Shown: piece after piece, positions 7,047 to 16,263 of the stretch
Numbering within the stretch: the first letter of the stretch is position 1
How the letters are laid out: the number at the start of each line of letters is the position of its first letter
NCBI RefSeq assembly: GCF_024808815.1
Contig: NZ_JANUCS010000015.1
Span: forward strand, 1 to 52,189
Direction: 5' to 3'
DNA from: Methanosalsum natronophilum
Lineage (GTDB): Archaea > Halobacteriota > Methanosarcinia > Methanosarcinales > Methanosarcinaceae
Length of the DNA: 52,189 nt
Translations under genes and position numbers: made by a program
Notes under the pieces: model-generated
Told to the model about the DNA's origin: nothing
Seen by the model: only the letters and a program-made list of their open reading frames with translations
Databases searched by the model: none

Positions 7047-8975
7047 TCAAATAGTGGAAATCTCTTCTTTGTGTCCTTCAAGATCTGTTAGGTATTTTTT
7101 ATATTTTGAATAATCTATGAATAACCACAGGTAATGTGAGTCACTAACATTAACTAAACTCGTATGAATATAAAGCATATTCCCATTAATGTCCAAAAAT
7201 ATCAGCTTATCTTCATGTGATTTTATGGTTTCCAAGCCCTTAATAAGCTCCCTACCCTTATCAAGAGACTCAGGAGCTAGAAGATCAAGGATATTCATAC
7301 CTACAAGTACATCATGCTCATAACCTAGAATCTGCACAAAAATATCATTGACTTCTATAATCTCCCCATCAACTTTAGATATGAACATACCAATTGGGGC
7401 TTTTTTCATGTAATTGACTTTTTTCTCTATAATCTCAAATTCAATTTCGAGTTTTTTCTGCTCATTGATATCTATAATATATCCAATTGTTTTCAGCTTT
7501 TTACTTTTATCATCGTAAAATGTATTAGCCACTTCTCTAACCCATATAGTTTCACCACAGTTGCGTATAATCCTATGCTCATATTCTAGTGGGTAACATT
7601 TATTGATATCTATGAGATCTCGGCTGTGTCGAATAACAGTATCTCTATCATCTGGATGCACTCGTTTTATGAAATCAGAAAAAGTTCCTTCAAATTCTTT
7701 TTCATTTAAGCCAAATATTTCTGCGCATTCTCTTGACCATACAAGTTCATCAGTTGATGGATCATATTCCCATTCCCCTAAACGTGCAGCATTTTGTGCA
7801 ATGTTCAACTTAAGTTTGCTATCAAGTAATTCTCTTTCAATCCTAACACGTTTTGTGATTTCACTTGCAACACCTGTAATTGAAATAAGATTTCCGTGTT
7901 CATTAATTACACCTTTTTCCTTTATATTAAACCATTTAATGCTCCCATCAGTAGTAATAAATCTTATATCAAATTCTTTTATTTCATTACATTTCATTGA
8001 ATCCAAGTCTAAATGGTCCAATAGAATACAATGGTCATCAGTATGTACAAAATCCTTTAAAGGTCTATGAATCACATTAGCTATTTCATAACCCAATAGT
8101 TTAGTCCAAGCTGGTGATGCAAATATGACAATACCACTAAGGTCAAGTGAATAAAGTAAGTCATTAGCATGAAATAGCAAGTTTCTATACTTACCTTCAC
8201 TTTTCTTTAAAAGATCCTCTGATATTTTTAGTTCAGTAATATCTACTGCAGAGCATAGAACGTGTTCCACATTTCCAGAAGTATCTAAAACTGGTGTTCT
8301 TAATATTGAAAGATACACTATATCCTCAAATGCACTGATTAGCCAATTTCGAGTCTCTATTTGAGTACCGGATTCAAACACTTTCTTATTCCCTTCAACA
8401 AAAACTTCAAGCATTTCATCACAGAGAACATGATTCATTTTATGGAACTCAATATCTTTTTGGTCAAGTCCTATGAACTCTGCATGAGCTTCATTTACTG
8501 TACCATAGGTATCAACATCTATCATAACCCATAATTGTGGTTCTACATTATGAGAGAGTATCCGGCTATGTTCCCTCAATTGATCAGTTGCCCTGTAATG
8601 TTTTCCAATTTCACTAAAAAGTGTTACAAAATAATCTCCTTCCGTCGAAAAAACAGTCACTTGATACCATTCATTTAAAGGTTTAAAATGTTGTTCAATT
8701 GACCTTTCAGCACCCTGAGAAACTATCAATCCAAAATATTCAATCCAATCAAAGTCATCATCTCGAATATTTGAAAAATAATGAGAAGCTCTATTTCCAA
8801 TAATAGCTTCTTTCTGTAAACCAAACATCTCTTCAAACTTAGAATTCACTTCAATGAATTCATAATCAATTGGATTGCCTAACTCATCATAAATTAATTT
8901 ATTATAAGCATATCCATCTGATATTTTTGATAAAATATACGAAGTATCAAGCTTACGCGGGTGCTTTTGCGACAT
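7047..8975 (-). CDS. Multi-PAS sensor protein without output domain
   Basis: A soluble 642-aa protein built from about five PAS domains. The first is divergent (DFDWIEYFG motif); the others carry typical S-box and PAC features (GYEIANVIHRPLKDFVHTDD, VSTG-like ITGVASEITKR, then GEWEYDPSTDELVWS and GYEHDVLVGMNILD). No HisKA, HATPase, GGDEF or receiver domain follows; the protein ends after the fifth PAS. I chose the ATG at 8973-8975 because the first PAS domain aligns from there with the PAS-only protein at 27695-28069. The longer frame from a GTG at 9074 adds an unrelated 33 residues. It probably senses a ligand or redox state and acts by protein contact. Confidence 0.85.
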   Translation of the reverse strand: MSQKHPRKLDTSYILSKISDGYAYNKLIYDELGNPIDYEFIEVNSKFEEMFGLQKEAIIGNRASHYFSNIRDDDFDWIEYFGLIVSQGAERSIEQHFKPLNEWYQVTVFSTEGDYFVTLFSEIGKHYRATDQLREHSRILSHNVEPQLWVMIDVDTYGTVNEAHAEFIGLDQKDIEFHKMNHVLCDEMLEVFVEGNKKVFESGTQIETRNWLISAFEDIVYLSILRTPVLDTSGNVEHVLCSAVDITELKISEDLLKKSEGKYRNLLFHANDLLYSLDLSGIVIFASPAWTKLLGYEIANVIHRPLKDFVHTDDHCILLDHLDLDSMKCNEIKEFDIRFITTDGSIKWFNIKEKGVINEHGNLISITGVASEITKRVRIERELLDSKLKLNIAQNAARLGEWEYDPSTDELVWSRECAEIFGLNEKEFEGTFSDFIKRVHPDDRDTVIRHSRDLIDINKCYPLEYEHRIIRNCGETIWVREVANTFYDDKSKKLKTIGYIIDINEQKKLEIEFEIIEKKVNYMKKAPIGMFISKVDGEIIEVNDIFVQILGYEHDVLVGMNILDLLAPESLDKGRELIKGLETIKSHEDKLIFLDINGNMLYIHTSLVNVSDSHYLWLFIDYSKYKKYLTDLEGHKEEISTI

Positions 8976-9118
8976 TTGATTAAATGGTATAACCTTTAAC
9001 AATATAACTCTTATGTCTGATATACATCTACTAGAGCTGTTTTTTGTTGATAGCACCACAATATTTAATTTCACGTATATTTAAACAAAATCATTGATTA
9101 GTTCAATATATACACATT

Positions 9119-9433
9119 TCAATCCATTATAGACTTTAGATAAAGATTTGATTCGAATCCACCTATTTCAGTTCGTTTTTCTAACCTCATCTTTTCAAGC
9201 TTTGTTTTTGAGCAACCTTTCAGTTCAGCTATACGATAGATAATTTCAAGCATGTCTACCAATTCATCGATATTATGCTCCTCTAGGTATTCATTATACT
9301 CTTCTAAAAGTTTAGACTCAAGAACCGATAAATACTCGATATCTTCCATATTAGTTATTAATGCTTTGCTTCCAGAACTTCTGATAATTTCAGGAACATT
9401 ATCTCTTATAGCTTTGTTATATTGATTAACCAA
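9119..9433 (-). CDS. MazG-like / phosphoribosyl-ATP pyrophosphohydrolase-like protein
   Basis: A predicted all-alpha NTP pyrophosphohydrolase of the small archaeal type. It has the opening YNKAIRDNVPEII, the acidic metal-binding helix (SKLLEEYNEYLEE) and DELVDMLEIIYRIAELKG, ending in EKRTEIGGFES. I set the start at TTG 9431-9433 because GGTGGT lies 6 bases upstream and the family begins just before this YNK motif. The longer frame to 9526 adds 31 hydrophobic residues not seen in the family. It is a housecleaning enzyme whose substrate is unknown; it is not HisE of the histidine operon. Confidence 0.75.
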   Translation of the reverse strand: MVNQYNKAIRDNVPEIIRSSGSKALITNMEDIEYLSVLESKLLEEYNEYLEEHNIDELVDMLEIIYRIAELKGCSKTKLEKMRLEKRTEIGGFESNLYLKSIMD

Positions 9434-9772
9434 ATAAATACCACCATACAAAATTAAGGACACTTTGGAAATATAAGTTATCAAACATATTCGTTTTGTA
9501 AAAATATAATGCCTGAAAAATTCCACATAAGTGCTAATATCGAAAAATTTGACATAGCACAGGAGGATTTTTTTGCTAACAGTAAATAATCTCTACAAGA
9601 GTTAGCTTTGTTCAAAACGTTCTCTTATTTGCTTACAATAAAAAAGATGAATAAATATATTTTTTAGAAACTTATTGAAGAGAAAATATTCACGTATCTA
9701 ATTCAACAAATAACTTTATCAATTAGTTAATCCAAGTAGGCTTAAATTAAAAGCTATCTACGAATAAATCAT
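9434..9772. other. Intergenic, nothing firm
   Basis: AT-rich. A strong Shine-Dalgarno-like AGGAGGA at 9561-9567 is followed by a TTG frame of only 10 codons (9573-9605). No other feature was seen. Confidence 0.4.
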
Positions 9773-9781
9773 GGTGAACAA

Positions 9782-10555
9782 GTGGTAACTAAAAACGAAA
9801 ATGACAAACTTGCAGTTTTAATAGATGCTGACAATGCCCAACCTTCTATAATAGAAGGATTAATGGATGAAATAGCTATTTACGGCGTTGCTAGCGTTAA
9901 AAGAATCTATGGTGATTGGACAACAACAAAACACAGCTCATGGAAAAATGAATTACTTGAACATTCAATAAATCCAATTCAGCAATTCACTTACACTACT
10001 GGTAAAAATGCTGTTGATAGTACCTTAATAATAGATGCAATGGACCTTCTTTATACCGAAAAACTTGATGGATTTTGTATCATATCAAGTGATAGTGATT
10101 TCACACGGTTGGCACAGCGAATAAGGGAAGAGGGACTGAAAGTGTATGGATTTGGTGAAGAGAAAACACCTCTTCCTTTCATTGCAGCTTGTGATAAGTT
10201 CATATATACAGAAAACCTGCGGAAAGATGAAAAGGAAGAGGATTCAAAAAGGTATCAAAGTATATCTAAGAAACCTACATCAAGACAACTTAAAGGTAAC
10301 ACCAAGCTTGTAAATCTCCTCAGGACAGCTGTTGAGGACTCCGCAGACGATGACGGCTGGGCTCTGTTGTCAGCAGTTGGGGAAAATATAGTTAAAAGAA
10401 GACCCGATTTCGATCCAAGATCATATGGATGTAAAAAATTGGGGGAGCTTGTTGAAACTATTGACCTATTCGAGATAGATAAAAAAGCACAAAATGGGTC
10501 AAATAAAGGGTTCACAATATATATCAAAGACAAAAGGAATCTGAATAAAAAATAA
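9782..10555 (+). CDS. NYN-domain nuclease-like protein with C-terminal LOTUS/OST-HTH domain
   Basis: Residues 8-145 form a NYN (DUF88, LabA-like, PIN-fold) domain with acidic metal-site residues: Asp15/Asp17 in LIDADNA, AVDSTLIIDAMD, and SSDSDF in the middle. Residues 170-250 form an OST-HTH/LOTUS domain (LLRTAVEDSADDDGWALLSAVGENIVKR..., with DPRSYGCKKLGEL). This NYN-LOTUS pairing suggests an RNA-directed nuclease. The start is GTG at 9782 with GGTGA 4 bases upstream (9773-9777). It is monocistronic. Confidence 0.88.
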   Translation: MVTKNENDKLAVLIDADNAQPSIIEGLMDEIAIYGVASVKRIYGDWTTTKHSSWKNELLEHSINPIQQFTYTTGKNAVDSTLIIDAMDLLYTEKLDGFCIISSDSDFTRLAQRIREEGLKVYGFGEEKTPLPFIAACDKFIYTENLRKDEKEEDSKRYQSISKKPTSRQLKGNTKLVNLLRTAVEDSADDDGWALLSAVGENIVKRRPDFDPRSYGCKKLGELVETIDLFEIDKKAQNGSNKGFTIYIKDKRNLNKK

Positions 10556-10733
10556 TCCGTATAAGTTTCGGTTTAATAAATTTAAGCAATACACATTTAT
10601 TATTAAATTTGTCCCAATAATGTTATAGATTCATTTTCTGCGTTTGACTCTAAATATAACAAATATAAAAATACCAACTGATGCAAAAAGCTAACTAAAT
10701 CCAAGAAACTTCTACCCAGATACCTTTTCGGTT

Positions 10734-11080
10734 CTAATGCACAGATTTTTCAACAACTATAGCGTTTATTGCTAAATGTGAAAGTCCTGTTACTTGGGCA
10801 TCGAAATTCATTTTATCGTCATCTACATTTACTTTTAAAGTTTCAAGATCATTCCACCCACCCCTAAAATATCTCTTTAATACGAGATCTCCTCTATAAC
10901 CAGAGGTTTTGAATGAATTTTAATAGCCTATACACCGGCTTCCTCGAATCAAATTGTTTTCTTCGTACCTGATGTTCCCATTCCCATTACACTTTCTTCT
11001 CGAATATCTATTGGAACAGTTTCGGTTGTATTAGTAACTGAATTGCCATAGTTTCTAATATTAAATAGATATTTACGCAT
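10734..11080 (-). pseudogene. Remnant of a PGF-pre-PGF domain surface protein
   Basis: Translating the minus strand gives broken pieces. From the ATG at 11080 comes MRKYLFNIRNYGNSVTNT, continuing to MGMGTSGTKKTI before stops. After a frameshift and stops comes RGDLVLKRYFRGGWNDLETL, then DAQVTGLSHLAINAIV and a TAG at 10734. The second part matches the end of the PGF-pre-PGF domain typical of Methanosarcinales cell-surface proteins (LYRYHDGEWNPLET..., ETPGFSPFAIVG). At least two stops and a frame change make it a relic. The flanks 10556-10733 and 11081-11238 hold nothing recognisable. Confidence 0.6.
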
Positions 11081-11259
11081 GTTTCTCTATAATAATATAT
11101 TCTAATTTGTTAAAATTTACCATATCTAGCTGCCCCGTTTGGACTTTAAATTGATCATTAAAATAACAAATGATTAGCATCATTAAAACTAGTCAAATAT
11201 TGTCAACAAAAAAAGTTATAACATATATCAAGTGTATAGGAGATTGAGGTTTGACCAGA

Positions 11260-11469
11260 ATGATACACAATTGTCCAGGATGCAAAGCGGTACTCGAGGA
11301 ATACAAGAAAATACATGAAAACATAGTTTATTGTATTGCGACTAATCAATCGCCATTTTACTCAGGACTTACTACAGAATTTGGATCCTATAATTGCAAA
11401 TATTGTAATGCAAATGTCGTAGAAATCATAAATGATCCAGAAAAGCAATCCTGCGAATTATCAAATTAA
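11260..11469 (+). CDS. Small zinc-ribbon-like protein
   Basis: A 69-aa protein with two Cys-x2-Cys pairs (CPGC near the start, CKYC near residue 46) that can bind one zinc. I do not recognise the family. The ATG at 11260 has GAGGT 9 bases upstream (11246-11250). A TTG at 11251 with GGAG 8 bases before it is a second possibility and adds three residues. It has no partner gene. Confidence 0.6.
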   Translation: MIHNCPGCKAVLEEYKKIHENIVYCIATNQSPFYSGLTTEFGSYNCKYCNANVVEIINDPEKQSCELSN

Positions 11470-11659
11470 AAATAAGTACTACTCTTGAAATTTTACTTTT
11501 TTTGGTACTGTAAAAATTCTTCATACTTGAACAACCATTTACAGTTACAATAATCCAATATGCTAGCTATTATCTGTATGTGATGATGTCTTATTTTTCT
11601 ACAGACTTCAGTAAACTATCGAAACATTATTATTCATATTCAACTATATAATTACTCTA

Positions 11660-11839
11660 ATGACAAATAATAATACTAATGATTTTTCTCGAAAGAATAA
11701 AAAGTGTAATTTAGGTGATATTGATCAAACACCATTAAGCGAAGATACACTTAAAAGGCTTGAAGAGGCCAGAGAAGACTGTAAAAAGGGGAAGCTATGT
11801 ACATTAAAACAACTTAAGTCCGAGTTTGGATTAGAATGA
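11660..11839 (+). CDS. Putative antitoxin
   Basis: A 59-aa frame whose stop TGA overlaps the ATG of the RelE-type toxin (ATGA at 11836-11839). The N-terminus is polar and Asn/Lys-rich. The C-terminal half (DTLKRLEEAREDCKKGKL, then LKQLKSEFGLE) looks like the helical toxin-wrapping tail of short type II antitoxins. A TATA-like run (ACTATATAAT, 11643-11652) just upstream suggests a leaderless transcript. Its position and the overlap are the main evidence. Confidence 0.75.
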   Translation: MTNNNTNDFSRKNKKCNLGDIDQTPLSEDTLKRLEEAREDCKKGKLCTLKQLKSEFGLE

Positions 11840-12126
11840 ATTACCAAGGTCTCTTCACTAATGCATTCAAAAAAGACCTCAAGTCAATACAGAAGAAACA
11901 TCAACTTGATCTGAAAAAGATTATTGATGCAATTGAGGATATAATATTGATTGACCCGTATTCAGCTGACTTGAAACAACTAGCATGTTTTAATTATTAT
12001 AGATATAGAGTTGGAGATTACAGAATAGTTTTCGATATAGAGAATGAAACTGATATAATTTTTCTTGCTGTCGATATGAGATCCACAATTTACAATAAAT
12101 TAAGGAATAGAATGAATAAATGTTAA
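11836..12126 (+). CDS. RelE/ParE-family toxin
   Basis: A 96-aa protein with the RelE-fold pattern: an N-terminal strand, a helical hairpin rich in Lys (NAFKKDLKSIQKKHQLDLKKI), then YYRYRVGDYRIVFDI and LAVDMRSTIYNKL at the C-terminus. Family members are ribosome-dependent mRNA interferases or gyrase inhibitors. The arginines and tyrosines in the last two strands would be the active residues. It is coupled to the antitoxin by a 4-bp overlap and lies in an accessory region. Confidence 0.85.
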   Translation: MNYQGLFTNAFKKDLKSIQKKHQLDLKKIIDAIEDIILIDPYSADLKQLACFNYYRYRVGDYRIVFDIENETDIIFLAVDMRSTIYNKLRNRMNKC

Positions 12127-12545
12127 TTCTTTCATTCTGTATCTACACTTTTTTTAAAGTATTTTAAAGATATTTCTTTTTCCTTACAAGCTATTACTAT
12201 TTAATCAATCTCTTTGCAACTAAAGACAATATACATATTTTTCAATTCTAGTTTCTTGTGCTTTGTTAATTTAAGTTTAAGGATTTTTTTGGTAAAATAA
12301 CCTGCTGAGAAAGCTATAAAGCAATTCTAATATCTGAATAAATGGTTCTATACCAAAACTAAGCTGAAGCTGTTAAGGAATGGCAAAATGAAACTACTCT
12401 CAATTTCAATATATCATCACCTTTCTTTTTCTTGACCAAGGTTCTTTGTATCTAACCAGAACAAAATAATTAACACTCATTCTAGTAGACAAATTTTCTG
12501 AATTGAAACTAAACTTTTATAACTATTGAATAACAATATTAAATC
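12127..12545. other. Intergenic, nothing recognised
   Basis: AT-rich DNA without a convincing frame, RNA or repeat. A TATA-like element (TTTTATAAC, about 12513-12521) lies just before the HTH gene. Confidence 0.4.
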
Positions 12546-12962
12546 ATGGGAAGATCAGAAAAAATCAAAGTTGAAAAACATATTAGCAAGTCAGAACTAA
12601 TTAAAAAAATAAGACAACTAGAAATACAAAAAAAAATCTTAAAAAGACTTTATTTCATAAAATTAAGATATGATGATGTTCCTGTAGAAAAAGCATGTAA
12701 ACAAGTTGGTGTATCAAAGACTGTAGCTTATGAATGGCAAGAAAGATGGAATAATGAAGGATATAGAGGAATAATCCCAAAATTTGCTGGTGGAAGACCT
12801 TCAAAGCTCACAAAAGAGCAGCAAAATGAAATAAAACAAATATTGAACATGAATGAAGATATAAGCATAAAAGAGCTTAGAGATTTAATATATAAAAAGT
12901 ATAATATCAAATATAGTTTAAAGCAGGTTCGAGAAAATTTGAAAAAATGGAAAGATAGATAA
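12546..12962 (+). CDS. IS630-type helix-turn-helix protein (transposase N-terminal half)
   Basis: The 138-aa protein matches the DNA-binding half of IS630-family transposases: RLYFIKLRYDDVPVEKACKQVGVSKT...YEWQERWNNEGYRGIIPKFAGGRPSKLT, then a second winged-helix-like segment ending YSLKQVRENLKKWKDR. The DDE catalytic half that would normally follow after YSLKQVRR is absent, because a stop follows at once. No plausible second frame is present downstream. It is either a truncated IS630 element or a stand-alone HTH derived from one. Confidence 0.75.
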   Translation: MGRSEKIKVEKHISKSELIKKIRQLEIQKKILKRLYFIKLRYDDVPVEKACKQVGVSKTVAYEWQERWNNEGYRGIIPKFAGGRPSKLTKEQQNEIKQILNMNEDISIKELRDLIYKKYNIKYSLKQVRENLKKWKDR

Positions 12963-13328
12963 ATCATTTAAATTTTTGGCTCTGTAAATATGGATAATAG
13001 GCTATTAGATTATACTATAATGATGCTTTTTAACCTAAAAAATACATCATATCACCTATATACAAATAAATAACAAACAAAAGTTTTTTTTGTTAGAAAG
13101 GTTTAGTTTTTTGATATCAGAGCAAAAGAGAAAGTGTCCCAAAATATATAAATATCAATGTTGTTTTCAAGATTATAGATTTTAAAAATAGACACTAATA
13201 TGGATATCAACTTCATATTAGCAATTAATAATTCCTATAGAGATGTTTCATCTCATAATTAAAAGAGGGATATTTAGAATATACTTAATCAATGTATTCA
13301 TATAGAATGATTAATATTACAAGATATA
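12963..13328. other. Intergenic with possible insertion-sequence debris
   Basis: GGCTCTGTA at 12980-12988 also occurs at 52045-52053 near the right edge and resembles methanogen IS ends, but only 9 bases agree. The rest is AT-rich. A short frame at about 13200-13262 is not convincing. Confidence 0.3.
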
Positions 13329-14345
13329 ATGTGCCCTAAGCAAACCTTTAGAGTACTTTCCCCTGATATCTATTGGTCAATAAAAACTTTTATCCTAGTT
13401 AGTGTAGTAGCGTTCACTTTAAGCTTGCTAATTTATTTATTATCAATACTACTCTTCTCACAACCTGAAGTAATAAGTGAAACTATTGAGACTACCGCCG
13501 AAATTTCATTAGCTAAAGTTACTACAACAGCACAATATTCTTCACTTATGATTTCTATTCTTTTATATAACACAATCGCAATGGTGGTTGCATGCACAGG
13601 CTCTGCTTTTATGTTATATATTCATAAATTGATTTTATCTGAATTCAAGGTACGACATGGTAGTAGATTTTATAATCAAATTTCAAGGATATTCGAGCAA
13701 GTTCTAAAGCCACTTATTTTACTATATATATGGGCTGTCCTAAAAATAAAGCCTGAGATTAGTAATATACTACGTTCAGAGTTAGATGAAAAATCCAATG
13801 ATTCTATATGGTTCTGTTCAATATACAAGAAAGAAGATTATACCTTATTCGCATACACTGTTCCATATGCTGTCCCAATATTGGTACTTATTGCAAATGG
13901 AACATTGATTGGAATACTTTTCGCATACACTAATTTTATCAATGCTCATGCAGGATTTGTTGAACTTGGGTTAGAAGGAGCTATTATAGGAATTGGTTAT
14001 GCATGGACGTTTTTTATATCATCTATAATCTTACATGGACTCATTGAAATACCTGTAATTCTTTTTGCAGTAGCTATAGGTTACAGGTTTGCTAAGATAC
14101 AATCCAGTGCAGTTATAGAAAACAATATGTTCAGTAGCGATTATTACAATGAACTTAAAAAAGATGTCAATAAGATAAATGAAATCACAACTAATTTCCT
14201 CATGTCACCATATTTATGGACCTTTCTTATACTTGGATACATGTTTCTTGCAATGGCAGCATTCATTGAAGTCAATTATACCCCTTTACTGGCAGAATGG
14301 GCAATTGATCAATATTATATTTTAGTTCAAATGAGATATAGCTAA
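13329..14345 (+). CDS. SpoIIM/DUF95-like multi-pass membrane protein
   Basis: A 338-aa protein with six or so TM segments: about 18-45, 72-98, 175-197, 210-235 and 295-320, plus one overlapping the HGLIEIPVILFAVAIGYRF motif around residues 238-256. That motif, preceded by a Gly-rich segment, is the signature of the stage II sporulation protein M (DUF95) family. Members are widespread in archaea with no known reaction. The cytoplasmic loop around 110-170 is polar. There is no Shine-Dalgarno at the ATG. The gene stands alone and converges on the histidine kinase. Confidence 0.75.
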   Translation: MCPKQTFRVLSPDIYWSIKTFILVSVVAFTLSLLIYLLSILLFSQPEVISETIETTAEISLAKVTTTAQYSSLMISILLYNTIAMVVACTGSAFMLYIHKLILSEFKVRHGSRFYNQISRIFEQVLKPLILLYIWAVLKIKPEISNILRSELDEKSNDSIWFCSIYKKEDYTLFAYTVPYAVPILVLIANGTLIGILFAYTNFINAHAGFVELGLEGAIIGIGYAWTFFISSIILHGLIEIPVILFAVAIGYRFAKIQSSAVIENNMFSSDYYNELKKDVNKINEITTNFLMSPYLWTFLILGYMFLAMAAFIEVNYTPLLAEWAIDQYYILVQMRYS

Positions 14346-14363
14346 CAGAAGTATACTTTTTTA

Positions 14364-15440
14364 TTAAAAATAAGGAAAGGTTATTCTCAACTCAAAACCA
14401 TTTTCTGCCTTAATTTCCATAATACCTTGAAGTTGTTGTACTAACATATTTATGATTTTTAGTCCCAATGATTCAACGTTTTGAATATCTATTGTCTCCT
14501 TCGCTCCAGGACCATTATCAATCAAAAGTAGCATAATCTTTGACCCCTCTTTAGTCAAAGTTAATGTGAACTTATTATTATCAGAATCTCTTTTAAATGC
14601 ATGTTTTATTGAGTTCGTAAGAGCTTCGTTCACTATCAGACCTATGGGAGAAGCAGTCTCAAGATCGAAATCAATATTATCAATCTCAAGTTGAAGGTCT
14701 ACATGAGACATTTCATGAGATTCAAGTATATGAGTTGTAAGGTCACTAATATAATGATTTATATTAACTTTGTTCAACTTATTTGAACAATATAATTTTT
14801 CATGTGTGATTGATATTGTTTTCAATATGTTTCTACAATTATTAATGAGTGTAATTGAATCTTCGTCTTTGAAATATTTGATTTTTAAGCTTAAAAGGCT
14901 ATCAATTGATTGAAAGTTATTCTTGATTCTGTGATGAAGTTCTTTAAGCTGGATAGATGCTATCTCATAATTTTGTTCCTTATTAAGGATTGTTTCATCA
15001 GTTATACTTTTTTTTTCTGACTCGATATAGTCTAATAAAAATACCATTTGTGCTGGTTTATTATCCACATAAATTGTTGTCATCCCAACAAAAGATGTGA
15101 TTGGTTGATCTAACATGGTCTTGAAATTAGCTTTAGAATAGCCATTAATGTTTTCAATTGACTTAATTTCTAAATAACCAAATTTATCTAAAAATTGTTC
15201 GTGTATAGGATAAGATGGATTAAAGTTTAATGAAAAAATATTGCCAAATTTTTTATTTGCAAATATAATATTATTGTTTTGAAGTACAATTAATGGAATT
15301 GGGAAATCATTATATTCTCCTAGGACACTATGGAATTCACATGAATCTTTTTTTCCACCTGAGCGATATAGTTGTTCAGAGGGAAAAACTCCAATCGAAT
15401 TCCAAATACCTTCTTTTGTTAAAGAGTTATCTCCTTTCAT
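14364..15440 (-). CDS. Sensor histidine kinase, PAS + HisKA_2 + HATPase_c
   Basis: A 358-aa soluble kinase. Residues 40-140 form a PAS-like sensor. The phosphoacceptor motif ELHHRIKNNFQ (His169/His170) is of the HisKA_2 type. The ATP-binding domain has NEALTNSIKHAF (N box, about residue 268), DNGPGA (G1) and ESLGLKIINMLVQQLQG (G2). No TM segment is present, and no response regulator lies next to it. A GGAGAT motif lies inside the first codons; the ATG itself has no Shine-Dalgarno. Confidence 0.9.
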   Translation of the reverse strand: MKGDNSLTKEGIWNSIGVFPSEQLYRSGGKKDSCEFHSVLGEYNDFPIPLIVLQNNNIIFANKKFGNIFSLNFNPSYPIHEQFLDKFGYLEIKSIENINGYSKANFKTMLDQPITSFVGMTTIYVDNKPAQMVFLLDYIESEKKSITDETILNKEQNYEIASIQLKELHHRIKNNFQSIDSLLSLKIKYFKDEDSITLINNCRNILKTISITHEKLYCSNKLNKVNINHYISDLTTHILESHEMSHVDLQLEIDNIDFDLETASPIGLIVNEALTNSIKHAFKRDSDNNKFTLTLTKEGSKIMLLLIDNGPGAKETIDIQNVESLGLKIINMLVQQLQGIMEIKAENGFELRITFPYF

Positions 15441-15604
15441 TAGCTAGTCTCCATTCAATTACTATAATAACAAAATTTTTCTAGTGTTTTTTATATTCCT
15501 TATGTATCCATTTTATTTAACTGTTGGGTAAAAATATAACTACAGTATATCAAAATGAACTGTGCTATCTTAAAAATAGTTAACTAAATAACTCCAGTCT
15601 TAAA

Positions 15605-16021
15605 TCACTGATATTGTACTGTTATATTGTAAATATACTCTAATTGGTAGTCAACTATACGTATATTATTTACCAAGTTATCGCGAATAAGTGATTTTAA
15701 TTGTGATTTAGTATCATCATTACCATGTTTATAGAATCCTAGAATTGACATATCAGTCACATTCTCCTCAAGAAACCTTGTTACTGGAATATGTATTGAA
15801 TCAGCCGCACAATAAGCTGAAGTAAGTAAATTAATTTCAGCTTTATATATATCATTTTTTGAATATGTAGATAAAACATATTTTGGGATTATTACATAAT
15901 AAGTATCATTTGAATCATGGACAGCATACTGTAATATTATTGAATTAATTAACTCATTTTCATTTAGACTAAGAATCAGTTTATCGACTTGTGTTTCTTT
16001 TTCAATGATTCCCCTTTCCAT
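15605..16021 (-). CDS. Hypothetical protein
   Basis: A 138-aa acidic soluble protein that I do not recognise. It has alternating predicted strands and helices (NSIILQYAVHDSNDTYYVIIP, a run around LLTSAYCAADSIHIPV) and ends in Tyr/Gln-rich sequence. No motif, signal or TM was seen. It lies between the histidine kinase and another hypothetical gene of the same direction, 160-240 bp from each, so they are probably separate transcripts. Confidence 0.55.
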   Translation of the reverse strand: MERGIIEKETQVDKLILSLNENELINSIILQYAVHDSNDTYYVIIPKYVLSTYSKNDIYKAEINLLTSAYCAADSIHIPVTRFLEENVTDMSILGFYKHGNDDTKSQLKSLIRDNLVNNIRIVDYQLEYIYNITVQYQ

Positions 16022-16263
16022 GATACCTGTTCCATTTTCTTACAGTTTTAAATGAATTTTGCAAGTATAAAATGGTTTTGACTTTCATATAAATACTAAT
16101 TTTTAAAAATCAATTCATTACAAATTAATATAAATTTAAGGAGTTTATTTGTATCATTTTAAGAAGAATTACTTTCATTGATGATAGATGTAAATAAATA
16201 AAATAGACGAAAGAAATAAATTTAATGCACATAAAATTAGTACAACATAGCATTTGAGAACAA

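Noticed and set aside
7603-8070. Long plus-strand frame opposite the multi-PAS gene
   Set aside because: It is a shadow of the PAS gene with no family features or ribosome site; the same holds for other opposite-strand frames over known genes.
9573-9605. TTG mini-frame after a strong AGGAGGA
   Set aside because: Only ten codons, with no conserved context visible; noted in the intergenic entry only.
6404-15440. Shine-Dalgarno-like GGAG inside the first codons of the Rieske and histidine-kinase genes as a sign of a non-standard downstream start
   Set aside because: No ATG, GTG or TTG follows at a proper distance, and the Rieske promoter fits a leaderless ATG.
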